The notes under the pieces were generated by a model that was not told the origin of the DNA, searched no databases, and was given only the letters and a program-made list of their open reading frames with translations. Below are positions 49,781 through 62,426 of a DNA stretch of 64,000 bases, one piece after another; within the stretch, counting starts at the first letter, position 1; each line of letters opens with the position of its first letter. The DNA is from Vigna angularis. Taxonomy: Eukaryota; Streptophyta; Magnoliopsida; Fabales; Fabaceae. The position numbers and the translations under genes were made by a program. The stretch covers positions 10,102,501 through 10,166,500 of the forward strand of contig NC_068973.1 of NCBI RefSeq assembly GCF_016808095.1. The letters run 5' to 3'.

Positions 49781-50176
49781 GCCAAGGAACCTCACTGTGT
49801 CCACAGTTCCGGTCACGCATACCGGAACCTTCAATAGTATCGGTTAATAATAATAAAAAAAAAAAAAATTTAGTATGCGGTTTTTGCCACATTTTGGGAG
49901 TAAGAAACATTCAATTAGAGAGGATCTCTTGCTATGTGAGTAAGTGTAGTTTTGACCTGATTTTGGTGTGAGATGTGTTATGTATGTTGATATAGAATTG
50001 TCTCTTTGTATGTGGTGGGAGTTGTCCTATTGAGCTCTTTGAACGGTGGGAACTGCCCGGATAAGTTTGTTATATGAGTTGTGGGATGGCAACTCTACCT
50101 AAGAGATAGGGGACAAGATGAGAGAGACGTATCTCAATTTATGTTGGTAAGCTTAATTTTCGAGGACGAAAATTTT
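49781..50176 (+). other. internal 3' region of the gypsy-type element
   Basis: The segment near 50150-50176 (TTAATTTTCGAGGACGAAAA) is the typical end of gypsy pol/leader sequences just before the polypurine tract. The rest upstream shows no pol motifs. The left part may belong to the upstream DNA of the WOX-like gene, and the join is not evident. Confidence 0.45.
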
Positions 50177-50181
50177 TGTTG

Positions 50182-50190
50182 TTGGGGAGA
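50182..50190 (+). other. polypurine tract of the gypsy-type element
   Basis: TTGGGGAGA directly before the TGTAAGGACC start of the 3' LTR. Confidence 0.8.
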
Positions 50191-50191
50191 A

Positions 50192-52597
50192 TGTAAGGAC
50201 CGTATATTCTTTGGAAAAGAATTGTGGTGGAGGTGGGCCTCATGTGGGTGGTTACACGTTTCTGGAAGAGGGAGGGGCGGTTACCTAACAGCAGATGGTG
50301 CAACTGTAAGTGGTGGGGGCTCCATTCTTTCGGCAGCATCAAAATGGGTAGTGGGTCTTCCCACTTTGGAGTGCTTCAGCCACTAAGGGAGACACCATCA
50401 TCTCCTTCGTTAATGGACACTGCACCAAGGAGTAGAAGGGTTCTTCCAGCAGTGGAGGGTCCAATTTATTTGTTTTCCCTTAAAAGTAAGAAGCCATGGA
50501 TTCATGGGGGGTTGGTTCTGAACTTCGGGAAGAGTAGAATTCTTGCTGCCATATCTCTGAGAGGGGTGTTCGGTGCTGCATCTGGAGGAGCAATAGGCTT
50601 GCTGCAAAATCTGGAAAGGGAGAGCTGGCATTGTAGCAGAGGACTGGAACAGCAAAGGGAGGAGGAACACAGTGCAAAGATTGGTTCAAGATTTGCTAGG
50701 AGGTCTTCAAGAGGTAAGGGGAGCTAGATCCTTTTCTTTGGATTGTATGAACCATGTATGTGTGTACTGAGATTTATGATATAGTGTTGTTGATGAACAA
50801 ATTTCGTACTTAGAATGACTTTATTATGCATGAATCTGTATGCCTGGTAGTACAATTATGTTGTTGAAGAAAATCTGGGTAGAAGGGGATGAAAATTGGG
50901 ATTTTTCTGGTTTCTGGAAAAACCTGCAAATCTGCATGATTCTGCAGATTTACGCGTACGTCCAAATTGTTGGAGTGAAAATGGGACGTTCGTCCCATTA
51001 TTAAGAGCGTTCGGTTTTGTGTTCAGCATTGGCGTTCGTCCTTCAATCATAGTGTAGCGTTCGTCTAAACAGTATTGGCAGTAATCTAATAGTGTTCGTC
51101 TTAGTGAGCGTTCGGCCAAACAGGGTTTATGCTCTATTGTACGTTCGTCCTTCCCAGTGAGCGTTCGCCAGTGAGCGTTCGCCAGTGAGCGTTCGTCCTT
51201 CCAAGTGAGCGTTCGGCAGTGAGCGTTCGTCCCAGTGAAGCGTTCGTACAAATAGTGGAGCGCTCGTCCAAATAGTGAGCGTTCGTTCAAATTGTTGAGC
51301 GTTCGTCCAAATAGTGAAGCGTTCGTCCAAATAGTGAGCGTTCGTCCTTAACACATTGGTTTGAGCGTTCGTCCGCGTTCGTCCAAATAGTGAAGCGTTC
51401 GTCCAAACAGTGAATGAGCGTTCGTCCGAATAGTTGGCGTTCGTCCAAACAGTGAGTGAGCGTTCGTCCAATAGTGTCCAGTGAATAGTGCTCGTCCAAA
51501 TAGTATTTTGCAAATATGTTGAATTTTAAGTTCCTTTGCTTTTAGATTGAATTATGTGTACCAATGTTTGGAATATTATGTATGACATGAATTATGTGAA
51601 TGTATGAAATATGTTGGAATTGTTGGGATAATATGGTAGTATCTGATTATTCATAATTGGGGTTAAGGTGCAATGTAACAGTAAGTTATGTTATTTAAAT
51701 ATTTCGGTTACAATTTATGAATATTGGATCAAAAGTGAATGATGAACTATATATGAGACGAAATGAAAGTATGAATGATTAAATGAGCGTTCCAAGGAGG
51801 ACCGACTCAGAAATTGATTATTGAGATTTGTAAAGAATGAATGTGGGAAGCTTAGCCGGTTGTTCATCCTGATGTTCCGTGAGTACTCGTCCTCACGTAG
51901 AGGGGGTACGTCATGTGTGGGAACGGCAGGAGGTCCTAGTCCTAGGGTATCTGGACAGATAGGACTAACCTCGGGTGGCAGCTGATGAGAGTTCCAGTTA
52001 CTACATCACCCGGGTGCACGAACATCGAAGCTACACAAAATTCATTCTAGTCCGGACGAGTCTGTCTATGAAGTAACAAGTCGGGGTATAAAGTAACAAG
52101 TATTGTAATGTTGGTTTACCACGTTTGGATGACTTTTGCATGTTGTATGAGTGGGTGGAATTATGGTTTAATGAATATGCTCTAATTGTTCTTTTATACG
52201 AATTTAAGTATGATATCATTGAATTTAATTGTTCTATCTGTATAACATGTTTTTATATCTAGCTCACCCTTGCATTGTTTTTGTTATGTACTGTTTGGGT
52301 ATGTTTCTTTGGCGATGATCATCCACTTGGATGGGAGCAGATGTTGTCGCGGAGTTTCCCTTGGATCAAGAGCTAGAAGTTGCTGATTTTGCAGAATAGT
52401 CTTCTTAGAATTTATTGATTGAACACTTGTAGTGTTTAATCCTTTCAATTGTTTAAGTTTAAATTTCCAGTTTCTTTTATTTGGATGACTGTAATTTATT
52501 ACATTTAATTACACGTCAAAATTCCGACTGTTCTCTATATTTGAATGTTAACGTCCTCATTATATAATATTGATTATTATATAATTGAGATGTTACA
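50192..52597 (+). repeat. 3' LTR, complete, 2406 bp
   Basis: It begins TGTAAGGACCGTATATTC and ends GATGTTACA. From 50229 on it matches 44257-46625 without net length change. It includes the GCGTTCGTCC array at about 50992-51507. Confidence 0.93.
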
Positions 52598-52719
52598 GAC
52601 AACTACACGACATAAAACTTCAAGAATTGGAAGCTGAGTAATGGTCTGGTCATAAAATTATAAATAAATTTTTTAATTTAACTTTTGAGTTTGAGGTGAT
52701 AAAACTAACGCAAAATTAG
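52598..52719 (+). repeat. 122-bp direct repeat of flanking DNA, right of the gypsy-type element
   Basis: Second copy of 44136-44257. It is followed by TGATCAAAATC, the presumed continuation of the original chromosome. Confidence 0.9.
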
Positions 52720-55700
52720 TGATCAAAATCAAACTATGTAACAAAAAGCAGATTCAGAATATACTTGGAAATTATATTAAAATACAATGTCCTAGAACAG
52801 GACAAATACTTTTACACATTCTGTTCTCCACACCTGCGATTAAACAAACATTAAAACAAAAATAAAACCAAAAACATAAGCAAGGGAAGGGATTTGCAAG
52901 AACATATTACCCTAATATTACTTATACTGTACTTAACAAAAAAAAATACTAAGATTTCATTTATATCTATACTTAAATATATAAATGATATATCTCTTTT
53001 GGTGTACACATTTATTTTTCTCGTTTTACTCCTGATTAATTTAAAGATAATATTTATTGATTTTTTATAAAATTATCTTCAGTTTCAATTTTCTCTTTCT
53101 TTTTTACCTATTGATTCAACTTATTTTATTTTCTTTGTCTTATCATAACTTACATATATTCTTACTTCTCACTTTGCATTTGTAGATTTTTTTTTTCTTT
53201 CTTTTTCTAAATTCTATTGTTCACATAAGTAAAATACATGGAAAGAATATCCATAGGTAGAGAATGATATAAAGTCAAATCTACAGTTAAGATACACCGT
53301 AATTTAGAGAAAATTTGAAAACTATACATCTTCGTATTAAATAACAGTGAAATACATGTCAAATAATATCTTCAATGTGATGCTCTCTTCTGACTTACAT
53401 ACCAAACACTAGCCCACTCACAAAATAAATATTTAAAATTTTAAAACCCAAAACAATCAAACAATGTTTACCAAACTTCCAAAAATAAGACTTGCAAGCG
53501 AAGGTTTAACAATACAAATGATAGGTTAAAAATTCATTATGAAAGAACTACGATAGGATGCATAGTCAAAAGCTAAAAGGCAGATAAAATAACTTAATTG
53601 GAGAAAAAATGCTGTTGAAATTTAAAATTCAAATTAAAATTAATGATATTTAGCTTGAATTTCAAATATTTTATTATATAGAATACTTTTTTTTTACTTA
53701 TATTAAATCTGTTATACTATATTTTGGTGGAATATCACAATGTTATAAACTAATTGTTTCCCTTAGTTGACTCTTTCACATCTTTATTACTATTACTGTA
53801 TCGACATGCATTTTTTATTTCTCCAACTAGATACTTCTACCAGTTGACACAAGTTTTTTATTTTTTATTTAGAAAAATATGTTGTTTTATTCTAAAAAAT
53901 AAAAATTGAATATTTAAAACTATAGAAATATATAGAAATTTTGTTTAGAAAAAAGTTTTAATTAGAAAATGTATAAAAGTAGAAATTTAAAAATACAATA
54001 TATATATATATATATATATTAATATTTTAATTGAAATGTATAAAATTTACAAAATAGAAAAATATTAAAATTTACTGAATTTTTTATTTGGAAAAAATAT
54101 AAAAAAAGTTGGAATTTTTCTATGCAATTTTTTCTTAAATTTTAAAAAGTTTTAGTATTATAAAAAATATTTTCTTCAAAACCATATATTTCGACTAGTA
54201 TGATCACATGAAAGGTAAGAGTTCGACTCTCAAAAGACTGAATTTTTACTTAGAAACAAAGTCATAATACTGTGCACAATGTGTTATATTAAAAAAAAAA
54301 ACTCATCTATTTTATGTAAAAAAAAAATTGAAAAAACTAGAAAAATTCAAAGGAAAAACATCTTCACATTTAAATAATTAAATGTAGAAGTGACAGAACA
54401 GATCCGGAAATTAAATATAGAAGTGACAAAACGGATCCGGTCCACGCATTTTGCCACTTTTTTTTTCTTTTTATTATTTCTTTCAATTTTTTTAATTTGT
54501 TTTCAATTTAAATTTTTTATTTTTAGAATTAGTTTATATATACATATAAATAAATATTAAAAACATATTTAATTATATAAAATATTTTCTAAATAGTTAT
54601 TGCATTGTGTAACTAATAATTAAAAATTAATTTGGAAGTGTTAATAATTTAAATTACCATATTATTATATACTTATATTTTTTAAAAATACAATATAAAA
54701 AAAATTAATTTTATAAATTACTTTTTATTCAAAATTTTAATTTAAAAAAAATATAAATTAACTAACTAGGTTGAGGAGGCCTACTTTTTGACTCATCAAA
54801 TTAACAAAATAGACGTATCAAACCAAAATAGGTTGACAAGTTGAAATCCTCAACTCGATTCGTTCCTCTTTGAATTGGTTCACGGATTGACCCGTTAGTT
54901 TCAATTTTGTTATTTCTATACAAATATAAAAATATTAAATTCTTAAAAATATTTATTTACATTTATTTCAAATATATTAAATTGTTATATGTTTTAATTT
55001 ATATATTTATATTTGTTCTAAAATAAAAATTTTTAAATAAATTTCTATATTTTTTTCTATTTTCAAAATTTCATGAATTTCAATTATAAAATTTATATTT
55101 TTAAATATCTATTTTTTCTAAATGTTTAATAAAATTTAATACTTTTCTATTTTAAAAATGTTATAAATTTCAATTTATATTTTTGATATTTTTAATTTTC
55201 TATTTTATATTTTTTTTCTAAATAAAACTTTTTTTCTAAAAAAATTATAATTTTAAATTTTTTTTTTCAAATATAAATGTATATTTTTAAAAAAATAATT
55301 AAACTGCATCTACGGTAAAAGATTTAGTTGAGAAAATAAAATGCAATGTGTAGTGGTGATAGTAAAAATGTGAAAAAGTCTACTACAAAAAAAAATATAG
55401 TTATAAACACATTTTCCATGAGTCCAATAAATCTTAATACATTAGCATAAAATTTAACTATTATTATATTAAAAGAAAAAAAAGATAATTTAAAAATTAT
55501 GGATAATGTTTTCTTTACAAAATTAAAGATACAACTTCAAAGGTAAATTATGCACTTTTTACCAAAACTAATATATTTTTCTTTATTGTTATAGTTTAAT
55601 ACCTAGATTCAATACACAAAATTATTAATATTCTTATGAATTAAACTAAAGTTCATCCTAAACATAAATTTTATTTGAGAAGAATTAATTATAGCACAAT

Positions 55701-56501
55701 TAGGAGTATGTATTTTAATTGTGCCCAATTTATATTATATTTTGTTCATAATCAAATTATAATATTATCACATATAAATATAATATTATAGATATTTAAA
55801 AAATACATAATTGAGATAGGTATGTGTTTACGCTAGTTTCAACAATCTAAATAATTAAATTTTATTAATTAGGATTGTGAATAGTAACTCCCAATTGGGA
55901 ATCATCAATTAGGCTCAAGGATAGAAATGGTCTTGTTCACCTATTTCCTTTAAAAAAATTTGTTTATTACCCATTCCGGTCCACAAACTTTTTTATAACT
56001 GTAGGTATTCATGGATATGCTAAAATATTTTTTAACAATTTTTAAATAAAATTATTTAAAAACAATCTTTAAAATATAAATACAAATAAAAATATTAATT
56101 TTTAAGTTAATTTAAATCAAATTACTCAATAAAATATTAATACAAAACAATTTAATCTTTTAACAAAATAATTTTAATGAATTGTATAAACTTGAAAAAA
56201 TTAATCTTTTATAAAATAGCTTCAATTTCATTTGTCTAAATAAAAAAATAGAAACACATGATGTCAAATTTTAAAGGATTATTCTATGAATAAATTTCAT
56301 TAATAATTTTATTTAGTTGTTAAAAGTTACTAACTAAATTTTATTATTAGCAAGTGAGTAATTAAATATTTGTACCCAATACCACAAATATCTAATAAGA
56401 ATATTCGTTTAGTATTTGTCATAAATTGTATTTATGGATATATATCTACAAATATTTTTGTCATTACAATTAACTAGAAATAATTAAAAATAAGATCAAT
56501 T

Positions 56502-56544
<43 letters not shown>

Positions 56545-57172
56545 GAGAATGCACACTTCACTTCATAATTTGGTTGATTTTAAATTAGACTTAACATTCA
56601 TTTTACAACATATTTATCGATTGATGTTAAAAATCTTAAATTCGTCAATAATTAAAATTTTAAAATATATTGCTAAATTATGTTTTACTAACGGATTTTT
56701 TTTCATTAAAAAAAATATGTCCATAACTTAATATTTATTGTAATGATTAAACATACAAATTACAATTCAAATTGACCAAACACAATATATATGCATATCT
56801 TCCACAATTGCATAATTATCAAGATAATATATTATAGTTAGAAGAAACATTAAATCTTTAAATTTCAAGCTTCTATATCATCATTTTGTAATTGATATTT
56901 AAAAAAGAAATCAATAGAGGGATTTAATAATAGTGATTCGAATCCAACCCATATAAATAATTAAAATTATTCAAACCCAAAATTTTAAGATAATAAATCT
57001 TCTATTATATAAAGTGTTTAATTTTCATATTTTTATCTAATCTAATGTATAACTTAATTTAGATTCTTAATATTTACTAATACCAACAAGTGAACCTAAA
57101 AAACAACTCTAACACTTAAATTACAAAAGTCTATAAAAACACTCTAAAATTTAAATTAAACGAGTTATTAAT

Positions 57173-57222
<50 letters not shown>

Positions 57223-58633
57223 TAAAATTCCAAAATCTTTACACATTTATAACGTGTAACTTTTACCATTGATATTTACTTCTTACCTTATACATTAGAA
57301 ATTTGTAACTAAATTTCTTAAAGTATTTAGTTTTGTTATTGACAAGCAAGATTAGTTTATAGTTATTTAAGTATTTTATCTATTTGGGCATGCATCTATA
57401 TACTTTGATTGCGAAATTTCAAAAGTTATGCGTCAACAATAGCCAACTTTACATACCAAACAAAAAATAAACCAAAATTCAAAGTTAATTAATGTATTTT
57501 TTACAATTAGACGAGTTAGGTACCGTTTATGTTTTGGCTAACGTATTTAGCTTATAAAATTGTTACCCCAAAAATTTGGTATGAACGATTAAACAAATTA
57601 AATAAACTCAGTATGAAGCTTTACATAATTAATGTATTAATTATATTACGCACAAAATTAAATAATATTATGTGGGGATATTTGTTGAAGATAAAAAAAA
57701 GTCATATGCAATGTTGTAGAATTATTAATGGCGTAGAAAAAAAGAAAGGCACGATTATATAGGTTTGAATTACACTTTCGTCTAAATTTATCTAACATAC
57801 AAGGTTACCCACTTGTAAGCTTTGGACTTCATATGAACACTGTATATAGAAATAGACCACTTTGTTAAATTAAATTATAATAAGGTAAGGATCAACTCCG
57901 TTGACGTATAATAAATTTCCTTCGTCAACTTTGTTAAAAATATCACTTCACATCATTTAAGTAAATAACGACAACAATGTCATAGATATGCTACAGAAAA
58001 GATAAATTAAATAAAATGTTTACATATAACATGTTTGTGTAAGTACATTAAATATATAAATAAATAAATAATTTTAATAGCTTAACTTTTCTCAAACATT
58101 GTTTCAAATAGCATTTGCCTAATAATCATAATATTAACTTATCAATTATTTAGTAAAACTCGTCATTTGATGTTGTATTTTTTTTTCATAAATTTCTTCC
58201 TTTCGTATATTACTCTATTTACTTTAATTGTTATACTACTTACACTATCTATTTTTTGGTTTCAGTAAAATAGTTACCATATTTATCGTTGCATAAAAAT
58301 ACTTTTTTGTACAACTAAAAAATAAATAAAAGTATGTTATTTTATGTTCGTGTAAATTTACTTATTAATTCAATGACTATATTCTGAAAACACTTTTAAT
58401 TCAGTAAAGTATTTTAATAATTTTTAATTGATATTTTTAACTAAAAATTATTTTTTTTTATCAATTTCTCATCCAGAAAGAAAATGAAAGAAAAACGTTT
58501 TTTTTTTATTTGGTTAAGTTTTTGCAGGATAAGGAGGATAGTTTTTTTTTAAGTATTATTTTATTCAAATTTCTAGAAAACAGGAAAATAAGGAGAAATT
58601 CTCTTTATTCAATATTTTTTCTTTAAAAATTTT
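52720..58633. other. long AT-rich intergenic DNA
   Basis: No gene is supported. Frames at 56549-56731 and 57529-57762 are short, AT-driven and without motifs. TA microsatellites lie at about 53998-54020, 56507-56537 and 57180-57217. A 31-bp duplication (AGAAGTGACA(G/A)AAC(A/G)GATCCGG) lies at about 54385-54440. 54210-54235 contains GAGTTCGACTCTC, similar to a tRNA-type B box, but no cloverleaf forms. Confidence 0.55.
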
Positions 58634-58945
58634 ATAGTAATTTTGTATGAGTTTATTTTTTTATTTTGGGTTTAAAATATTAGTTTGATTTTTATAAAGA
58701 TAAGATAGAGATGGTTTTAATTTTTTATTATTTATTTGCAATATTATTTTATTTTGTTGATATAAGATAGAGATATATTAAATAATTTTTTTATTTTGAA
58801 TCAGTTGATATTTTGTTTTTAGTTTTTATTCTTTGTACTTCATTCAAGATCTTATTTGCATCTATTTAAATATTGTCATGATTTAATGAAAATAACCATA
58901 ATGAATTACACTTGCAAATTATTTAAGTGTGTGTCACGTTTTTTT
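58634..58945 (+). repeat. 5' LTR of the small retroelement (approximate)
   Basis: Pairs with 60102-60333. The divergence is considerable and the ends are approximate. Confidence 0.55.
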
Positions 58946-58984
58946 TTTAACAAAGTGGTATTAAAGCTTTATGTTCTTAGTACC

Positions 58985-59152
58985 GAGTAAGAGAAAAAAA
59001 GAGAGAGTGTGAAACTGTGTGAATGAAAATGTGAGTGTTGGAATGTTTGAAAAAAAATAGGGATAACAAAAGTTGTTAATGGAATGACTCTACTACAATT
59101 GATGAAGAAGACCAATTATGATAATTTGTGCCTACAGATGAAGGAGACCAAG
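58985..59152 (+). repeat. inverted repeat, left arm (leader and gag start)
   Basis: It reads GAGAAAAAAAGAGAGAGTGT through TTGTTAATGGAATGA, CCAATTATGATAATT and AGATGAAGGA. The reverse complement of 59218-59374 repeats the same order of phrases. The loop is about 65 bp (59153-59217). Confidence 0.8.
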
Positions 59153-59217
59153 TGGCCCGACTAAACTTGAGAACAATCCAGAAGCATGGTTCTCCATGTT
59201 GAAATTCTTCACTTTTT

Positions 59218-59374
59218 CTTGTTTTCCTTCATCTATATGCATTAATTATCATAATTGGACTTTTTCGTCAACTCTGACATAATCATTCCATTAACAATTT
59301 TTGTCATCTCTCTCACTTTTTTTTTCAAACAAGCACTCATTGTTTCACTCTTTCTCTTTTTTTTTCTCGCACTC
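59218..59374 (-). repeat. inverted repeat, right arm
   Basis: On the minus strand it reads as the same leader and gag start. It retains ELTKKSNYDN, closer to a normal copia gag start than the left arm. Confidence 0.8.
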
Positions 59375-59539
59375 GACACTTATAGCATAAAACCCTTATA
59401 CTAATTGTTAGGTTTATCAAAGAAGGAGGTCATTGAGAAGACACAATATCAATGAGATAAAGAATTGACACCATTCTCAACCTAAAACCTTAAGACAATG
59501 TATTAATGAGTCTTCACTTTTATATGTTGTTCCACTTTC

Positions 59540-59840
59540 TTGTTTTTACCCAATATGACTCAACAGAGTGCAAGGAAAGCACAACCATTATGATACAAAT
59601 CTCAGCAAAGATATTGGAGGTCGTGGAGAAGAAACTTAAAGAGAAAGATGAGGAGATACAGTGTCTAGGAAAACTAAATTGGATGCTTCAAGAAAAAGTG
59701 AAGAATTTTGGCATGGAGAACCACCACCATAGTGAAGTAGTCAATAACAAATCAAATTTCGAAAACAATAATGTTGATGTTGTAATAGACTGTAGTGACA
59801 ACAAGGTTATAAGAAGACAACCAAAGCATAAAAACAAATA
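59540..59840 (+). pseudogene. fragment of a BOI-like RING E3 ubiquitin ligase gene
   Basis: The frame 59506-59841 contains KKLKEKDEEIQCLGKLNW followed by MLQEKVKNFGMEN. This matches the signature helix of plant BOI/SBP-type RING ligases, in which a KEKDEEI..GKLNW..LQERVK..ENQ run precedes a C-terminal RING. The similarity stops soon after MEN, where a Trp-Arg-Asp-Leu-Ala-like stretch would be expected. No RING Cys/His pairs follow. Downstream text up to 60000 is Lys/Asn-rich in broken frames. It lies between the two LTRs of a small retroelement, so it is read as captured host sequence without function. Confidence 0.65.
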
Positions 59841-60101
59841 AGCAAATGTTATAGATAAGTCAGTCAAGGTAAAAAAGAGGATGACCACGATGAAAATAAA
59901 GTTAGCAAAGGTTATTGAAAAGTCGTTTAAAACAATAGAGAAGTCAACCATGAATAAAATGAAGAATCCAAGTCTGGTTGAAAGAAATAAGTTTGATGTG
60001 AGATGATGCACATGAAAAGTTGGGGTGTAGAGATGAACGATGGACAAATTTAAGTTTATGAAAAGTTTTATTAGATAAATTTAAATCTAAAGGATTTAAC
60101 A

Positions 60102-60333
60102 GTAATTTGGTAGGAGTCTTATTTTATTATTTTGGATCTAATAAAATTAGTTTGATTTTTATAGATAAGATAAAGATAAGAGAGATGGATAATTTTAATT
60201 TTCCATTATTTATTTATGTGTAGTATTATTTTATTTTATTAATATAAGATAGAAATAAATTAAGTAATTTTGTTATTTTAAATGAGTTGGTATTTTGTTT
60301 TTATTCTTTATATTTAGTCCAATGTGTTATTTA
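60102..60333 (+). repeat. 3' LTR of the small retroelement, truncated
   Basis: It matches 58634-58870 and is cut where TGTAAGGTCC begins at 60334. Confidence 0.55.
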
Positions 60334-62100
60334 TGTAAGGTCCTGGAAACTATATGGGCTAGGGGGCCCTATTTTCTGAGGCAACCAGGCTCAAGGGCCA
60401 AAGGCACCATGAACTTAGAAGGGGTTCCTTCATTTTCCCAACTCTGAACCTATTTCCAGTTCTCTTTTCTCTCTCTAAACTCAGCCAACTTCTTTCTTCT
60501 CTGCCTTCTCTCTACCCTTACACTCATTTGAACCGTTGCATTTCCAATTAGGTGGTGTTCTTTCGCTCATGGAGTTGAGAGCTTCCCTTCTATCCGATTA
60601 GATTTCCACTTAGACGGGTAAGTCAATTTCTCCACTCTTCTTGACCTTAGGGCATGCAACTTTACTGGTTGCATGGTGCTCCTTTTGATTCTCTGTCTAT
60701 TCTAGCTCTAAGAGTTGTTTTCATCACCATTTAGGTGGTTGTAGGGCATTGTTTGAGTTTTCGCTGTGAAGGCACGGTTAGGGCACTCTAGTTGGCTGTA
60801 CTGCTCAACTTCAAGGTAAGGGGAGCTAGTTATTTCTCTTTGAATGAAATGCTTGAATCTGTTTGATAAATGTAGGTATGTTGTACTCTGAAATGTTGTA
60901 CTGCTGTGTGTTTGATTTTAAGTTGATTGGATGGCATGAACTGAAATGTGCAATTGGTGAGATTGAAATGTGGAATTTATGAATGTGACTGGTGTGGAAT
61001 TAGTTGTTGTACATTTAACGTTTTTGAAGTGGTTGGGAGTGAGGTTCTATTGTAGTATTAATCAGATAAGTAGTTTAACAATTAGGTAGCCTCTAAGGGT
61101 TAATTTAAGAGAAGTGGTATAGAGATTTTGAGTAACTAAGGTCTAGGATGTGTTTACAGTGTTGAAACAATTTAGAGGGATCATTTGTGATTTGTTGAGA
61201 GCACTTTGTTGGTAGGATAGAGGAACCTTAAAAACTTGAGTTGGCACATCCCTGATCATAGAGCAGCCCTGGCCTGGTCCAGTCAGTTGTGACTAGTTAT
61301 ATGTGCTGGCGTCGAAGGTGAGTTTGATGCGTTCAGACGTTGGGTTCTTCTCCAGTGACCAATTGGGCAGTTGGGTTAGTTTAGATGAGTTAATGGAACT
61401 GGTTAGGAGCCTAAAACTGAGTAAAATCATGTTCAATATGGTAGAATCAGAATTGGGTTCTTGGGCTAATGAAATTGGAGTTTTAAGTTAAATCTGAGTG
61501 TTATTCACCTTAGAACCATGTTAATAAAGTATTGTAATCAGCTAGACAAGTTCAATTAGGTACACAACTTGAATTAGGAGCCTTAGAAGTTAGCCAAGAG
61601 TCCTAGAAATGGTAAAGGGTTAGTGTGAGTGTGTGATTCTGCAGAATTCGCGTTCTGCAGATTATGCAGTGTCGCTATGCGAGTTGTCTCGTATAGCGAG
61701 ACCCTGTAGAGGGTGCTCACTGTCTTGAAAATTCGCTATGCGAGCTGGTGCGCTGTGCGAATTACCAGAGGGTGATGCTCACTGTTTATGGACTCGCCAT
61801 GGCGAATCCTGTCGCTGTGCGACTGGTGGTGGTCTGGGATCACTACCCATTTAATTCGAAGGGCGAGTGAGGCGCACAGCGAGAACTTTGGGAAGGTGGG
61901 TCTCTGTCTGGATCCCCGCATAACGACCTGAGTGCGCTATGCAAGAGGTTTGGAGTCTCATGTAGGCTGCAACTTAATTCGATATGCGAATTAAGGTGTA
62001 CGTTGTGCGACTCCTGTTGGGTCAAGTCTCTTCTTTTGATATCTTTGATTGGATCAATTGCTTGGAATGCATAATATGACGTGATTTATGTGGACTCCTG
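60334..62100 (+). mobile_element. Ty3/gypsy-type LTR, right end missing
   Basis: It starts TGTAAGGTCCTGG, like the 3' LTR start TGTAAGGACC at 50192. It shares GGTAAGGGGAGCTAG (60815-60829) and a GATTCTGCAGA site (about 61634) followed by a repeat cassette. Past the cassette, TTGGAATGCATAATATGACGTGATTTATGTG resembles TTGGAATATTATGTATGACATGAATTATGTG of the 44-kb LTR. The similarity stops near 62100, so the LTR is truncated there. No coding region is present; the frame 61303-61491 has no known motif. Confidence 0.7.
61650..62010. repeat. CGCTATGCGAG repeat cassette inside the gypsy-type LTR
   Basis: TCGCTATGCGAG, CGTATAGCGAG, CGCTGTGCGA and AATTCGATATGCGAA phrases recur across about 350 bp, several as inverted pairs. 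It sits where the LTRs at 44 and 50 kb carry their GCGTTCGTCC array. Confidence 0.8.
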
Positions 62101-62334
62101 TTGAAACTCAGATTCTAGTATTATATCTCCCTATGAAGACTTTAACTAATTCTAATATCTTTCATAAACCTTGAGAATTAAGAAAGGAAAATCATCTCTC
62201 GTAAAAGTCATGAGTAGTTAGACACAATACTCTACTATCTAGACTTGGAGAATATGGTAAGTATACCATTTAGACTCAATTCTTCATAGAGAAGACACAA
62301 CAGACCCACGACACAAAGGTCATCCTAAGGACGA
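62101..62334 (-). other. probable internal 5' leader of a minus-strand gypsy-type element, truncated
   Basis: On the minus strand the primer site is followed by AGTTCGTCCTTAGGATGACC. This is like the region after the primer site at 46643 (AGTTCTTCCTTAG). The remainder is not coding and ends at the neighbouring LTR near 62100. Confidence 0.45.
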
Positions 62335-62349
62335 ACTACTCTGATACCA
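62335..62349 (-). other. primer-binding site of the minus-strand gypsy-type element
   Basis: TGGTATCAGAGTAGT on the minus strand, four bases (TTAA) after the LTR end ATGTTACA. This is the same spacing as at 46625-46630. Confidence 0.85.
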
Positions 62350-62426
62350 TTAATGTAACATCCCAAATTCTCACATTAATGTAACATCCCAACTTTTCAC
62401 ATTAATGTAACATCCCAAATTTTCAC
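62349..62426 (-). repeat. 26-bp triplication of the LTR end
   Basis: Three successive 26-bp copies of ATTAATGTAACATCCCAAA(T).TTCAC occur at 62349-62374, 62375-62400 and 62401-62426. Each includes the LTR terminus TGTAACATCCC plus the spacer TTAA. Confidence 0.9.

Larger units (their letters stand above)
58634..60333 (+). mobile_element. small decayed LTR retroelement holding an E3 ligase gene fragment
   Basis: About 58634-58945 and 60102-60333 are diverged direct repeats. Shared landmarks are TTAGTTTGATTTTTATA, AGAGATGG...TTTTAATTTT, ATATAAGATAGA(G/A)ATA and TGATATTTTGTTTTTA-like. After the first comes TGGTATTAAAGC (58956-58967), a mutated tRNA-Met primer site, then a copia gag start (LMKKTNYDNLCLQMK near 59098). 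The inner part carries an inverted repeat and a BOI-like gene fragment. No polymerase is present. The 3' repeat is cut at 60333 by the next LTR. Confidence 0.65.

Noticed and set aside
54180..54240. tRNA gene or SINE around GAGTTCGACTCTC
   Set aside because: Only a B-box-like stretch is present. No acceptor stem, anticodon arm or A box could be built.
61303..62025. Short frames in the 60-62 kb LTR
   Set aside because: They lie within LTR and CGCTATGCGAG repeats and lack motifs.
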